Positions 13,209-25,220 of a stretch of 64,000 nt of DNA are shown piece by piece. Below the pieces are notes generated by a model. It was not told where the DNA came from. It saw nothing but the letters and a program-made list of their open reading frames with translations, and made no database searches. Within the stretch, counting starts at the first letter, position 1. Each line of letters starts with the position of its first letter. The stretch comes from Taenia hydatigena (lineage: Eukaryota > Platyhelminthes > Cestoda > Cyclophyllidea > Taeniidae), in contig JADWOT020000001.1 in the NCBI GenBank assembly GCA_036345935.2, positions 18,929,761-18,993,760 of the forward strand, written 5' to 3'. Both the position numbers and the translations under genes were made by a program.

Positions 13209-14111
13209 TGTAGTACTTTGTTTGTTAGAACTGCTGGTTTCTGTCAAGGTCACAGAGGTGGCCGTATTGCCCTAGCTGCGTGGGCCGGCCTCCAGGCCAT
13301 GCCAGTAGTATTTTTTTCTCTGTCCGGTGAATATATATATTCTACCCTAGCATTCCGCCCTCTTTTGCCTTCAAGGGAGTCTCGAGACGCCACATTGGTG
13401 GCAGCGGAAAGCGGACCCGACTCTATAGGGTTTTCATCCCGATCTCTACCACCTGCGGCATGTTGCAGTGGTGCGAAAGAAGTGCATGTGCTACGGACGG
13501 GCCACGAACGACGTCCACCTCCGGCGTCTACCCCATCTCCGTGTTCTACAAGAAAGCTGTCAACAACTTAAGCGACACTAGCCATGAACCACCTGGGAAG
13601 TTTCGTGTCGAAGATTACTATTAATATGTTTGCTTAAGGAGATCGGCGTGCTGACGCCCCCCCCCCTTCTACGGACATACTGATGGTCGGCAGAACCACT
13701 TATTCCGAACTTTGTTTCCAAGCCAGACGAAATTCGAAGTGCAATGCACTGTCAAGAGGGATCACTGACGTTGGTGACAAGCATCGCCTCAATCGCGTCG
13801 AATGTCGGCGACTAGCATGGTTAGCTCGTGGGTGCATCTTGCAGCACTGAGTATGTTGTGATGGCTAACGCGGGAGATAACCGAGGGGCGCGTCGGGGAC
13901 GACGCTCGAAAGAGGAGAGGGGCAATGTAGTACTTTGTTTGTTAGAACTGCTGGTTTCTGTCAAGGTCACAGAGGTGGCCATATTGCCCTAGCTGCGTGG
14001 GCTGGCGTCCGGGCCATGCCAGCAGCCTTTTTCCCTCTGTCGGGTAAATATATATATTCTACTCTAGCTTTCTGCCTTCTTTTGCCTTCAAGGGAGCCTC
14101 GAGACGCTACA
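13209..14111 (+). mobile_element. Small non-autonomous LTR retrotransposon (TRIM-like), left arm
   Basis: Two 186-bp direct repeats, 13209-13394 and 13926-14111, start TGTAG and end in CACA/TACA and flank 531 bp without a plausible protein. Right after the 5' LTR, 13396-13407 reads TGGTGGCAGCGG, complementary to the 3' end of animal tRNA-Leu (CCGCTGCCACCA), a primer-binding site. Right before the 3' LTR lies a purine tract (13908-13925). Each LTR holds a TATA-rich stretch (AATATATATATT). The LTRs differ at roughly 9% of positions, so the insertion is old. The flanking 5-mers (GCAGA and ATTAT) do not match, so no target-site duplication is visible. Confidence 0.82.
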
Positions 14112-15048
14112 ATTATATCACTTACGATTAATGTGATTAAAGAAAAATTGTAGGTAGATATAAAAAGTGCACATCAATAAAAAAAGCCGCAGTGAATAAA
14201 TCTAGCGTATAACTGACTATTAACTAGTCTGTATGATAAAAATCATTTGGACCAAAATTACATTTAAAGTCTCCAACAAATAACTTACAAAATTACACTT
14301 GACAAAAAATTTCACTTAGTCACGCAAAATAATTAAAACCACATTTTATAATATTTTGATTCCTACAATCAACAACAATAGTTGTCACACTCAATTTCTT
14401 TTTTTCATATCGAGTACCCTTTCAAAGTGCTTAGCGGCATATATGAAATGGTAGGCTTTGGTGTGGTCGTTGCTGTACGTGGTTCACAATTTGCCCCAAT
14501 GAGTCCAGGTATGTTAGTGTCGGTTTTAGAAGCTTTTGACTTAGTTTATGCATGCTCACAAGTGAACCTATATTGCCCACATGAAATCGTGGCTATGGAC
14601 TTTTGAGGCTTGCTGCATTCATGGTTTGTGTAATGCTCGTAGTGAAATACTCGAATTCTAGTGACTTACTTGGTTAAATGCTAATGCGAACTACGTCTAT
14701 TTACCTTACGCACATTTTAAACCGGGATGGTGTCTACAGATCTCGGCTGCTTTAAGTCTATATCAAATTATGACAAAAGGCAGGGGGTCGATTTTTCCAA
14801 CCATTTGTGGACAAGAGTCTGTATATCGAATCAACGGGTTTGCCATTTAAGGATGCTTTATGGTTTCACGATAATTATCAGGGCTTTTTATGGGGCTTAA
14901 TTGCTTCCTGGGTGAATCAAATGCCACCAGCAACAGCGTGTCAATGCTGTAACAAAAGTGACTATGTTGGTTGGAGATTTGGGGTGGTTTCTGCATATGG
15001 ACCTAATTTTTCGCTTCCAAACAAGGATTATCACATTCTGATGTTATT
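14112..15048. other. AT-rich stretch between TRIM and minisatellite, left arm
   Basis: 14112-14400 is very AT-rich. Two open frames (14382-14606 and 14807-15079) are conserved in the mirror but have no recognised domain. The second runs into the minisatellite, so it is probably not a gene. Confidence 0.4.
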
Positions 15049-16070
15049 GACAGGGGACGGAGAATTTTGCTCTCGTTGAAGTGAACATTGTTTTATTCGT
15101 CGACAAGCGAAGTCGAATTTTGATCTCACTGCATGGAATCTTGTAGTGCTATTGCACATGAGACCTCGAATTTCTCTCTCTCTAAATGCAATGTTGTAGT
15201 ATTGTTCAACATGAGATGGCAAATTTCGCTGTCTCTGAATGCAAATTTGTAGCATTCATCGACATGAGACGAGAGTTTTGCTCTCTGTGAAATCCATTTT
15301 TAGTATTAATTGACATGAGATGGCGAATTTCGCCCTCCTTTAATGTAAATCTATGGTACTGATCAACATGAGACGAGAATTTTGCCCTCTTTGAATGCAA
15401 ATTTGTAGTATTAATCGACATGAGACGGCGAAATTTGCCCTCTGTGATTCAATTTTTTAGTATTGATTGACATGAGTCGGGAATTTTGCTCTCCCAGAAT
15501 GCAAGTTTGCAGTATGGAACGACTTGTAACAGCGAATTTTTCCCTCTTTGAATGCAAATTTGTAGTATCGATCGACATGAGACGGCGAATTCGCCCTCTT
15601 TACAATTGTGCAGTATTAATCGGCATGAGGCGGCGAATTTTGCCCTTTGATTGCAATTGTGTAGTATTAATCGACATGTGATGGCCAATTTTGCTCTCGT
15701 TGAATGCAAATTTGTAGTATTGATTGACATGGGACGGCGGATTTTGCCCTCTTTGAATGCAATTTGTAGTATTAATCGACATGAGACGGCGAATTTCGCC
15801 CTCTTTGAATGCAATTTCGTTGTATTAATCGAAAGGAGACGGCGAATTTTGCCCTCTTTGAATGCAATTTTGCAATTTTGTCAAATTTTGCTTTCTTTGA
15901 ATGGAATGTTTGCTGGTTTTGTTTTATACAAGTCCGTGAATTTCGCCTTCTGTGATTACAAGTTTTTGGTTTTTATCCGCACATGATACGGTGAATTTCG
16001 CTCGCTCTGAATTCAATTTTGTATTTTTTTTATCTTTACGTGACCGCGAATTTTGTGATTTTTGAATGGC
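15049..16070 (+). repeat. Minisatellite, ~53-bp unit, left arm
   Basis: About 18-19 tandem units of roughly 53 bp. The unit contains GACATGAGACGGCGAATTTT, then GCCCTCTTTGAATGCAAATT, then TGTAGTATTAATC. Clean neighbouring units are spaced 53 bp (GACATG at 15726 and 15779). Units at both ends are more degenerate, and short deletions occur inside. The apparent reading frames of 60-121 codons here are repeat artefacts: the unit is not a multiple of three, so frames rotate from unit to unit. Confidence 0.93.
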
Positions 16071-18149
16071 TAGATATTTTGCGAACCTACATTTTAGTCA
16101 ATGCAATCGTTACCTGATCTTTTTTCCACTTGCCACTACACCTGCTTAAAGCACGCCCATTGTTGTTCAGATTAGTCCATATAATCTTTTTGGAAGTGGC
16201 AATTGCATACTGTGTGTGGCACCCGTTGGGATTTGGATAAAACGAAACAAAAGGTGCTTTACGGATCCTCTGTAGACATGGGCCGTACAAAGTGACGCAG
16301 TCTCTTCTCATCGTGTAGGGCTTATCGGGATGGCGTCGTAAGTTTCGAGCCACCTTAGTTCCTGGTCGGCCTTTGTGGGGAAGTGTGAACAGGAAACAGC
16401 TTATTTGCGCTCCTTTGCCACTTCTAGCATTGATGACTCATTGGCCTTTCTTATTACTGTAGGGTGGATGCGAATACCATCTGCGACTGCTGTGGGAAGG
16501 CATCCACCATAAGGAGGCAAGCAACGGCATAACTCGGATCCAGGAGATCGAGGCGCCCAGGCACTCGGAGTATCCACAACTCTCTCTTCCCAAGGGAATA
16601 AATAGGATTAGGACAACTTGCAGACGCAAGCACCATATAGTAGTAATCAACACCCCTGCTTGAATTTCGCAGGCGCCATCGAGGTCGTCCTGTTTATTGT
16701 GCAATTTCAAATAATGTTTTTGCCATATTCGGTATCTCTATTCCCCTTTATGCGAGCAGAATCTGGTCAAAAGTGATGGCACAAGCAGAGGTGGTTTGGA
16801 TGATTATCAGGAGTGCGACAGTCGGCCACTTCATTGCGTTATCACATTCTTCACGTATAGTTAAGTCTCCATTTTTTTGCGCAATTACCAAAGTAAATGC
16901 TCAAAAGATTAATGTTGTTGTCAAAACTTTTGTTTGTTATGGTAGTGTGTTAAATGGTTTGTTAATTTGGTACCGACGGAGTCTGACTAATGGGCCTAAT
17001 TTGTACCAACATGCTCCCAACTCTTTTGAGTTATTGTGCAGTCTTATTCATCCAGATGGAACGGTGTTGCCACGTAGAGTCGTTTCATTCGATCATGGGT
17101 CGGCCATAGAGAAATGAAAGGTGTCAGCAGAAGGAATGAGGAAGAGATGGAGGTTGTGTAATTCTGTGTCTGTTCTTAAAAGCTCTCTGGGAGGATTGCG
17201 GATAGCAAACGAAGAGGACGTCTTTACGAAGAGGGTGTCATTTGTCCCCTCGCGAAGGGGGTGTAATTGTGACAGAGGTGCTCTGATCACTGAGCACTGT
17301 TGTGCTTGCCACTCAAGAGGTTTCCAACTTCTGGCAGAACGGGATTATCAATAGCACTCAAGGCAGTTCATTTAGTTGCTCCCAAAGAGCATTGTTTTGG
17401 GCTCAGTGCAAAATTCCGTTTTTACAAATGCTTCGTCGCGCTAGATGCCAACGAAAGTGGAGGCCGGTAATGAGTTGCTCTGGTGACGCTAGTTAACCAC
17501 AATTTGCGGCGAATAGTTCTTGTGTGTGTTTGCGGATTGGGGCAGGACTCTGTTCCAATCCGCCAATGCAGAACGGTGAAGGTGGCCAAAGGAAAGTCCA
17601 CAAGCGCAGCATCAATGTGTAGTACAATGACAGTTGGAGTGAATTCGATCAATTACTGCCAGTCTTCTCGCTAAATGGTGAAATCAGCCTCTATTAAATG
17701 GATGGACATTCCTGTTATTCAGAAGTGTGGGACAGATTGTCAAACGCGTGATCATTATTTGGCAAACCTCTTTTATCAATGGCCATAATGGATGGGTAGG
17801 ATGCTTACACTGCTCCACGATGGTGTCGACCATTATTTTTTGGGATGGAACACCCACGTAGTGATGCAGGCACTCTGCCATCTAGTAGACCAGTCTCGAC
17901 AGAATGGGATGATGTTGCACTGCGAATGCATTGAATATCGCTAAAAGAGGACGCGGAGTAGCAACCTCTGCACGTTTCTGGCGCACAAGAGCTTCCTTCT
18001 GCCTTCTTACTGACAACACACAGCCAAAGGTATGAACTGGTCTAGAAAGTGAGATGGATATGCCACTGACGGATAAAACCTTCCCTGGAGGATGAAGTTG
18101 GATGATATTATGAAGGCGTTAGATCTCCTCTGTGCCTAACGGTATCATA
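16071..18149. other. Unrecognised DNA upstream of the integrase relic, left arm
   Basis: There are several overlapping frames on both strands of 60-114 codons, all mirrored at 28394-30472. None matches a family I can name. It may be older parts of the same retrotransposon, but no reverse transcriptase or RNase H motif was found. Confidence 0.4.
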
Positions 18150-18720
18150 GCCATTGGTGCGAAGAGTTCTTTAAGAGAGCTACACGAGTAAGTGGACCAA
18201 GTGGGTGATGCCAAAACTGCAACACTTAAGGCACTTTTAGAAGGCCTGAAATCACAGTGATCGCACGGATTTAACCTACGCCTGGAGAAGTCCCAGTGGA
18301 AAGAGTAGACAATGATATCGTAGGTCCTCTACCATCCCTCCACTAATGCAATCTCGATATGATAGACTGCTTATGAAAGTGGCTGAAACTAAACTCATGT
18401 ATACACAAATCATTAAAATGTTTGCCTTAGGTTTTCCATCAAAAGGAACGAGATTTGTCGGTATAGCGTGGATTATTCGGCTAATAGCAATCAAGAACGT
18501 AATTTCCTTAGCCGACTCTTTTGCTTAAACATGCAAGACCCTACAGTTCAAAGACATACGCACAAATTTGCAGAGCAAAAGGCGGGTAAAACTGCAACAA
18601 GCAAGCTCTTGTCGGACTGCGAAAACGTTGCGCTGAATGCGCGATACAAGATGACTGAGATTTAGATCTGGGACGCATCTTGTCCTTATCAAACCAGTCT
18701 GATATTCTGAAGATCGAGGA
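18150..18720 (+). pseudogene. Decayed Ty3/Gypsy-type integrase, left arm
   Basis: Frame-shifted pieces recall a retrotransposon integrase in the correct order. A CQNCNT zinc-like C-x2-C pair lies near 18212. VERVDNDIVGPLP at about 18294-18332 matches the family's (P)xERVxxDIxGPLP. CNLDMIDCL..KW follows near 18345, resembling the first catalytic Asp block (YxLVMIDxFTKW). SNQERNFLSRLF near 18486-18521 resembles the second block (TDQGxNFxSxLF). Several stops and frameshifts interrupt it and the second catalytic Asp is changed. No matching LTRs, protease or reverse transcriptase were recognised around it. Confidence 0.6.
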
Positions 18721-21325
18721 GGAAGAGGATAATGGCGCACCTGCTACACAAGTTTACATAAAGAAAATTCTACGAAATCGCGTAATCCAATGAGGAGTAA
18801 ATGAAAACTAAAACGCTGCAAACAGATGACAGAGAGTGTTTTCATTTGCTTAACTTCGTGGCTGATAATGAAGTAGCTTATTAGTTTGCTCTTCTTCGGT
18901 CCAAGCCTCGTTGCACATTTCATCCACCCTCATTCTGCGGTCGACGAGCCAGAGCGAATGATAACGGCAGTAGTGGAGCAAATCCTGAAAGACGTCAAAT
19001 TAGAAGGAACGCGTCGATTAGCTATTGCTGTACTCCTGTTCATTCCTTATCCCCATTACTACACAATAACCACGATTTAGTCAGACACTGAGTGATGGGC
19101 GTCGGTGGCATCCCGCTTGTTCCCTTGCAAAGCATACTTAGATTGTCGAAATTACTAAGGTGCCACTAATACTTCTTAGTCCCACCTTGAAGACTATCCA
19201 TTAATGGCTTGTATATTCCACCGAGGGAGTGGCAGTGTTCCCGTCACAGTGTTTCTGTTGCGTACGCATTCAGCTGGTTCAACCGCCCGCAACGTCGGAT
19301 ATTGGTGCGAATTACCGCAGAGTCGATTAATTAAAAAATGACACTTGTCAGATTAGTTCAAACTGGTTTGGTGACGAATAGGTTCGTTTCGGCTCACCTG
19401 TTTTCCAAAGCAATGTAAAGGAACACACTTTACATTCCGCATCGGTTTAGTCACCATCCCAAAAGTATGAACATCTGTTCATGATTTCAGCCACCCTACG
19501 CCTTCTATACTGCATTAATAACACCTTCTTCACCCCGATCCTCTGAATCGCATGTCACAGGATGCTGCTCTGTTTCAATTTATATCGTGCTTCAATCTCA
19601 GCATTCCGAGTTCCGATAGGCTTATCATTTGTGGTGTCATATAAACAAAACAAAATTATGCAACATAATGTGACCGTTAAAATTATTTGCTGCTGTGGTG
19701 CTGCCAGGACCTCTGCACGTCCTTCCAAACACTTTGAAGCAGCACTTGAGAATCTCGGTTGGTCGATAGGCTTTGCCGATTGGCTGGATAAAAGAAGTGA
19801 TCATACATGGATAGTGATCTTTTGTCACCTAAACGAGGCTTCATTCAAGCAGTTGTTTTCAGATTTTACGTAACAATGTCTTAGGTAGGTCTCATTAAAT
19901 CTGCGTCCTTTGCAAGGCTCTACTATATCCTTTTGATGTTCATTTTCTCTGCGAATGGCACTGAAACTTATCAGTTAAAGCACCACTTTTAGGAGGGATC
20001 AGCTAATGCACAGACGAGCACGACTTCTCCGATTTAATGAGATTAATAACAAATGTAGCCTGAATTACATGAGATGGGTGGATGAGTACTTCTGCCTTAT
20101 GCTTTTTGCTCAAGGAAATCGAACCCACCGCAGTATCTTGGCTAATGCAACAGCGCATTACGACCAAGAAGAAGGTACTTTTGTCGGCTTCCGTAAAAAG
20201 TGCTCCCTGCTTATGCACAAGGACCAATAAACTGTGCGATCACCACACCGTGTCATTGCACAAGGCTGCCGCCATTCAAAATGACACGATACAAATGTGA
20301 TTTGTCATTGTTACATTCTGCTCTCCCCATTCATCTCTCTTTGGGTGTGTCGTCGGGTATCCCATGCTTTTCGGACCAATAGGATTGGTTTCTGGGGACA
20401 GCAGATGTTACTCTGCTGGACACGTGTGAGTGGTGGGAAGGACTTGGAGGAGTAGGGCAGAGGATGCAGCTGAGCGATTATGACTGTCATTTTATGTCTT
20501 GATTATCTGGATTTCTAACGTCGGGAACGTGAACACCTAAACGCACTAGGTGACACCCTTACGCTTACGCAAACATTTGCGTTCACTAACACGATATGGC
20601 AACTGTTATATCCCTATTTGAAGTTGGACTGCATGGAGAGGACTTTTAAGCTCTTAGGCGGTATTTGCATTCGCCCTTTCTTCAAGCTACCTCAAAACTA
20701 GCGCATTTGATGTAACGGATGGCAAAGCAATTCAATGATCCATTTTGTGGAGATATTACACTGGGCTTGTCTCAAAGCCGTGTAAAGTAGGAGAAGAACT
20801 AAACGCGCCTAAGTATACTTACAATGTGCCGGTCTATGGCGTCATGCTGTGGAGCGTTGAACAGCCTAAAATGGGTGCTATTTAACTATGCCTGAAAAGA
20901 CCTGCAACTCTTATTCATGGGGTTTGTTAATTCAGAACGAATTGGAAGGTATTTTGTGGTTGATGCATGGAGGGTCTTAATATATCGGCTTGGTACCTTT
21001 CTGTGTATGGAGGCGTTCTCGTAGGCCAAAGTGGTGACAACGTTACTAGCCACATCAAAGTAGACGCTGGTGAAACACAGTATTGCTACGGTGCATCGCC
21101 TTGCAGCCGCCGAGTAAATTGAACTGGTTTAGGGAGTTAACATTGCACGATCCTCTCCGTGTGCATAGAGAGCGTTGTGCTAACCCTTCAGCGTCACATG
21201 CCCTTTTCTTGCCGATTGATTTCCTCCTGCTGCAGTTTCTGGTGTTGGACATCACCGATTTCACCTTGCGTTGACTAACCTTGTGCTCTTTAAATGCTGC
21301 TCAAATGAGGGAATATCAGTTGAAG
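18721..21325. other. Inner arm flank, no gene recognised
   Basis: This stretch is nearly identical to 25221-27822 in reverse. Open frames such as 18886-19080, 19562-19873 and 20006-20230 are short and have no recognisable motif. Their sequence identity in both arms reflects the palindrome and does not indicate selection. Confidence 0.4.
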
Positions 21326-24300
21326 GCCTGTGAGCTTTACGACCAATGACCCACAGTCGTAACCATAATCAAACGGAACTCTTCATCGGTCACATTAGTA
21401 AAACAAGCAAACTTGAAGCTCAGCTTGCAATGATTCACCATGTGGAATGATATGGAATACGATAACAGTATCTGCCTACTATGTTCTGCAAGTGTGGAAT
21501 TTCGTAAATTGCCCACACGCCTACGTCAGAGCTCCCGGATTCCCAATTTTACGGTCTCTCTTCAGTTACTCTACTTAGGAGCTCAAGAGTAATCCAGCCT
21601 GTGTCAGTGAGACCTTTCATTATCAGACTATTACAAGCTCATACCTTTGCTTAAGACCACTGCATTTCTATGAGACTGTCCTACCACAATCACGTGACTC
21701 TCACATCAAGACAATGCTGCTTAGTGGAAAGCTAAGGAGTCCTATTCAACTATAAAAATCAAGTGCCCCACTAAGCTAACATGAAGTATCTTAAAGTTGC
21801 CTACTTTTCGAAAAGTATCAGCTAGAGTGATCAAAGAGGCCTCGTACAGGGTCAATGATTGCTCATGTCTACAAGAGAAGTGACCATTACTCTGACGCTG
21901 ATACGACGGCCTCAAGAGGTCGCATCAGGTATCAGTGGCAGCCACTGAGACATGGCAACTCAGGCAGTCCTTCGAACAATTAACGCCATAGTTGACAACT
22001 TATAATTACCAACCATTCGTACAACTTTTCGTTTCCCCTCACACTTCATCCATGGCCGAATTGCTAGTCTACGTGGACGTTGCATCGAATTCAGATTGAA
22101 TGGTTGCCAAAGTTGCAGCGATTATTTGGACAAACAGCTGTCATCACGATGCTGATTGGTGCATGTCTTGGAGCCACAGCAAGAGGAGGAGGAAGAGTCC
22201 AAGACAGAAATCGAAATATTCGAAAACAGATTAAGCGTCAGTTTGTACTTCCTTTCCATAATTTCTTTATCTGAGTGTCAGACACATAAATATGGTGGGG
22301 AATAAATGGAATTTTTGCCCAAATGATCAATAATACTAAAATGTATTGAACTAACACTCATGGAATTAATCTTATTAAACAACCACTATTTGCGCCTTAA
22401 AATCACGTCATATTATGTGAATAACTCGTTGTCAAATAAATGCTGCGATTTCCTTACTGATCGCTCATTCTCCTTATGAACATCTGCAAACCAAAGAGAC
22501 AGATAGCTTAGACCGCCATTTATTTGTTGGAACTCGCCTCATTTTGACTGGCCAAACACAGCTTCGCACCTGTACTCACCAGTTGCATCGTGTAGATCGC
22601 GTTCGACAGGGAATTCTCAAGTGTGAGTCTTGTTGGTAGCGCTTTGAAATCCAGGCAGGCATGGGCGAACAGAGATGAAGTGTAATGTATCTTTCAGGCG
22701 CATATTGCATAAGCAACAAGTATATCGGTGTTGGTGAAGTAATGAGCGATATGATTGTGAAAGCCAATTTATGCTGCAAGCACTTCTGCTAGCAAATAAC
22801 GTAAAAAAGTCGCAGAACAAACGAGTAAATTGCGCAGCCTTTCATTCGTCGTTCGTTAATTCATGGCCAGTATACGGAATTCATCTGCCTAACTCCTGCA
22901 ACTATTACCATTCACCGTCTGATGCAGCTGCGAACCAGTGACTGCATCACTCGTGTCACGAACGCCCTTCTTTAAAGTTCCTGATGCTGCGTTCTCTGTT
23001 TATCTCAGCCAGCTTCTTTTAACGTGGAACTGTTAATTGGTCTTAGGTTCATGGAGCAAGTAATTTGACCAAATTAGCCATGTCCACTTTAAAAGAGTGG
23101 CATTCATCATTTCCTATCATGCGCCAATGAATTCGAAGCCAAATCATCCCTCGTGTGTGCGGCTCTTCAACAAAACGAATGCTGATGATTGAATGCAGCC
23201 CACTTCAATGCAAACAGGAGACAAACTACTCGTAGTTAAATCGTTGCTTGTAACCTCTGATTGTTTCGTCTTCTTCAGTCACCTTAGGTAGCATCATTGG
23301 CTATAGTGCCACTTTGAAGCGAATCATGGAGATATGTGCATTTAGATGCCATGCACTGCAACTAGTTTAGTTAACCCTGAATTTGGAAGTATTTCTGATG
23401 TATTTTGATGCAGTAAGTAAGTACATAAGTTGTGATTTGCTATTATGCACTTGTTCAAACATAGCTTTAAAAATGGAACATTTTACATTCCGTCGTGAAA
23501 GTGGGAGCATTTACGTGCATTTCTCCCCTGCCTCCAATATCGTAGCAACAGCCATTAAGTGGAAAGCTAACTCCACAAATTATAGCAATGTTTTGTTTCT
23601 ATTTTAAACTCAGCAGATTTATCTGATTGACACGTTGAAAAATGAAGGCCACTTACCAAGTCTGTTTTCGGATTTACAGCAAAAAGGAGAATTGGACTCA
23701 CCTTATCACAATATTGCAGTTGACTGAACAAAATCTCACAATCCTAGTTGACAGAACTGCTGGTGCTAGTTCGTACAGTCAAGTCGATCCCATTATATTA
23801 CAGCCCTTCGCACCGGACTTGATTGCAGACCATTGCGCGCATATATTACTGCATTGAATAAGGTAATGATAAAGGATGAGGCAATGACGTTGGTGGTGGA
23901 GATGGATGCTGTGTTCATGGAGCTGTCGGCGGTCGTACCAGGAAATAAATGAGGACAAGCGCGTTGAAGCGCATTTGTGGAAGGCAGCTGTTTAGTTTGC
24001 ATTCGCAAATGCATCGTCAATTGCACGAAGCCTTGCAAGGTGAGCTGCAAAGTTGGTACACATCAATGTACGCAAATGGAAAACGTTGCGGATATACATC
24101 ACTTTAGCATAAATGTGCATTTTCTGATCTTATTTTCATATGCATAGATTCCTAACATTTGTCATCCCTCTGCTTTGTAATTCAAGCACTTAGAGTTGGA
24201 TCTTCAAAGCGTAATCAAGTTCCTTTAGGCTAGTTTGCGTTCGCGCATTTATGGCTGCAATTTTTTAATTATTGAAATCCTGCAATGTGTGCTTGGCGAT

Positions 24301-25220
24301 TTGAAGCCTTACTGCAGACAAACTTTCCCATCTCAGCGGTATCCGTCTTTGCACATTCGCAAGTGGCACTAATTGAGCGATTATAGTGCTTTCAGCAGAC
24401 ATAACATCACGAAGCGGCTAGACAAGCGGTTATTTTGCTTACAGCTTCTAAGAAATCCGTCCATCGTTGCAGTAATTGCATGACCAAGCCCAATTGACGA
24501 TTAGGATTTGCTCAGTCACTTCCCACCACATCCCATTTTGTGTCTCCTTTTCTATGCTACCGTAGCTGTCCCCACAACCTCCCTTCCATTTATCCATAGC
24601 TTCATTCCTCCCTTCAGTCGCTTTCGCATGCACTCATTCATCCTAGTATGCGTGCGTGTCTACAAGTTCAACCACATAATATTTTGATTAACACTTTCTA
24701 TCCTCCTCTGATTCCCCTTTCTTTCTAGCTTTTAGGCTCTCTCTCCTTTTCTCTCCATGCCTTACTTTGCGTTCCTTGCTGCACTTGTCCATGCACATGC
24801 GAATACAAGCTACGAGGCTGCATTGTACACTACATTAACTGGGTTGCATTTATTAGTCCTCGTTTGACACTGTTGAGCCCGTCTTGATTCCAGTGTCCAC
24901 TACTGTCCCCAGCATCACTGCTTTTTCCTTAGCGTTAACTGTTTAAAACAGTGATTTACATCTTATTCTTAGTGATAGTTTCGATTGCACAAATGAGAAG
25001 GGATGTCACGTGGTAGCATCACTGAGGCACCTAAAATGGCCTTAGATGGTGTTTCGAGATTGCCAACCACACGAAGCCAAGTCATGAAACATGATCAAGA
25101 AGCAGTCCTATTCTTCGCCCCATCAACAGCCTTCATATGTCAAAAGATACAAAAACCAAGCAAATGCCAATTGAATACCGAATTCAACTCAAACCATGGG
25201 GTTAGCACTACTTTCCTCGA
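21326..25220. other. Unique palindrome spacer, no gene recognised
   Basis: These 3.9 kb lie between the two arms and have no inverted counterpart. I see no recognisable coding region. The longest reading frames (for example 22080-22274 plus and 22576-22779 minus) match no family I know. The second one runs straight into a good splice donor (GGTGAGTACAG on the minus strand near 22573), so a short exon is possible but unsupported. 24650-24950 is pyrimidine-rich. Confidence 0.8.

Larger units (their letters stand above)
1..21325. repeat. Left arm of giant inverted repeat (palindrome)
   Basis: This segment is the reverse complement of 25221-46342. Mirrored positions add up to 46546 next to the spacer, about 46543-46545 through the middle, and fall to about 46453 and then 46333 at the outer end because of indels. 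The inner boundary is sharp: the sequence ending TATCAGTTGAAG at 21325 matches the complement of the bases from 25221, and the next base differs. The outer end is not seen, because base 1 still pairs with 46342. Inner parts are about 99% identical (many mirrored reading frames have the same translation); outside about 5.7 kb the arms differ by roughly 5-12%, judged by eye. Confidence 0.97.

Noticed and set aside
15449..15814. 121-codon minus-strand frame, one of the longest in the window
   Set aside because: It lies wholly inside the minisatellite. The 53-bp unit rotates through all three frames, which are open by composition.
16087..16353. Possible FLYWCH/MULE transposase fragment on the minus strand, together with a HP..LW..I-like piece near 17.75 kb
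   Set aside because: The order of the pieces is opposite to that in MULE transposases and the Cys/His residues of FLYWCH are not in place.
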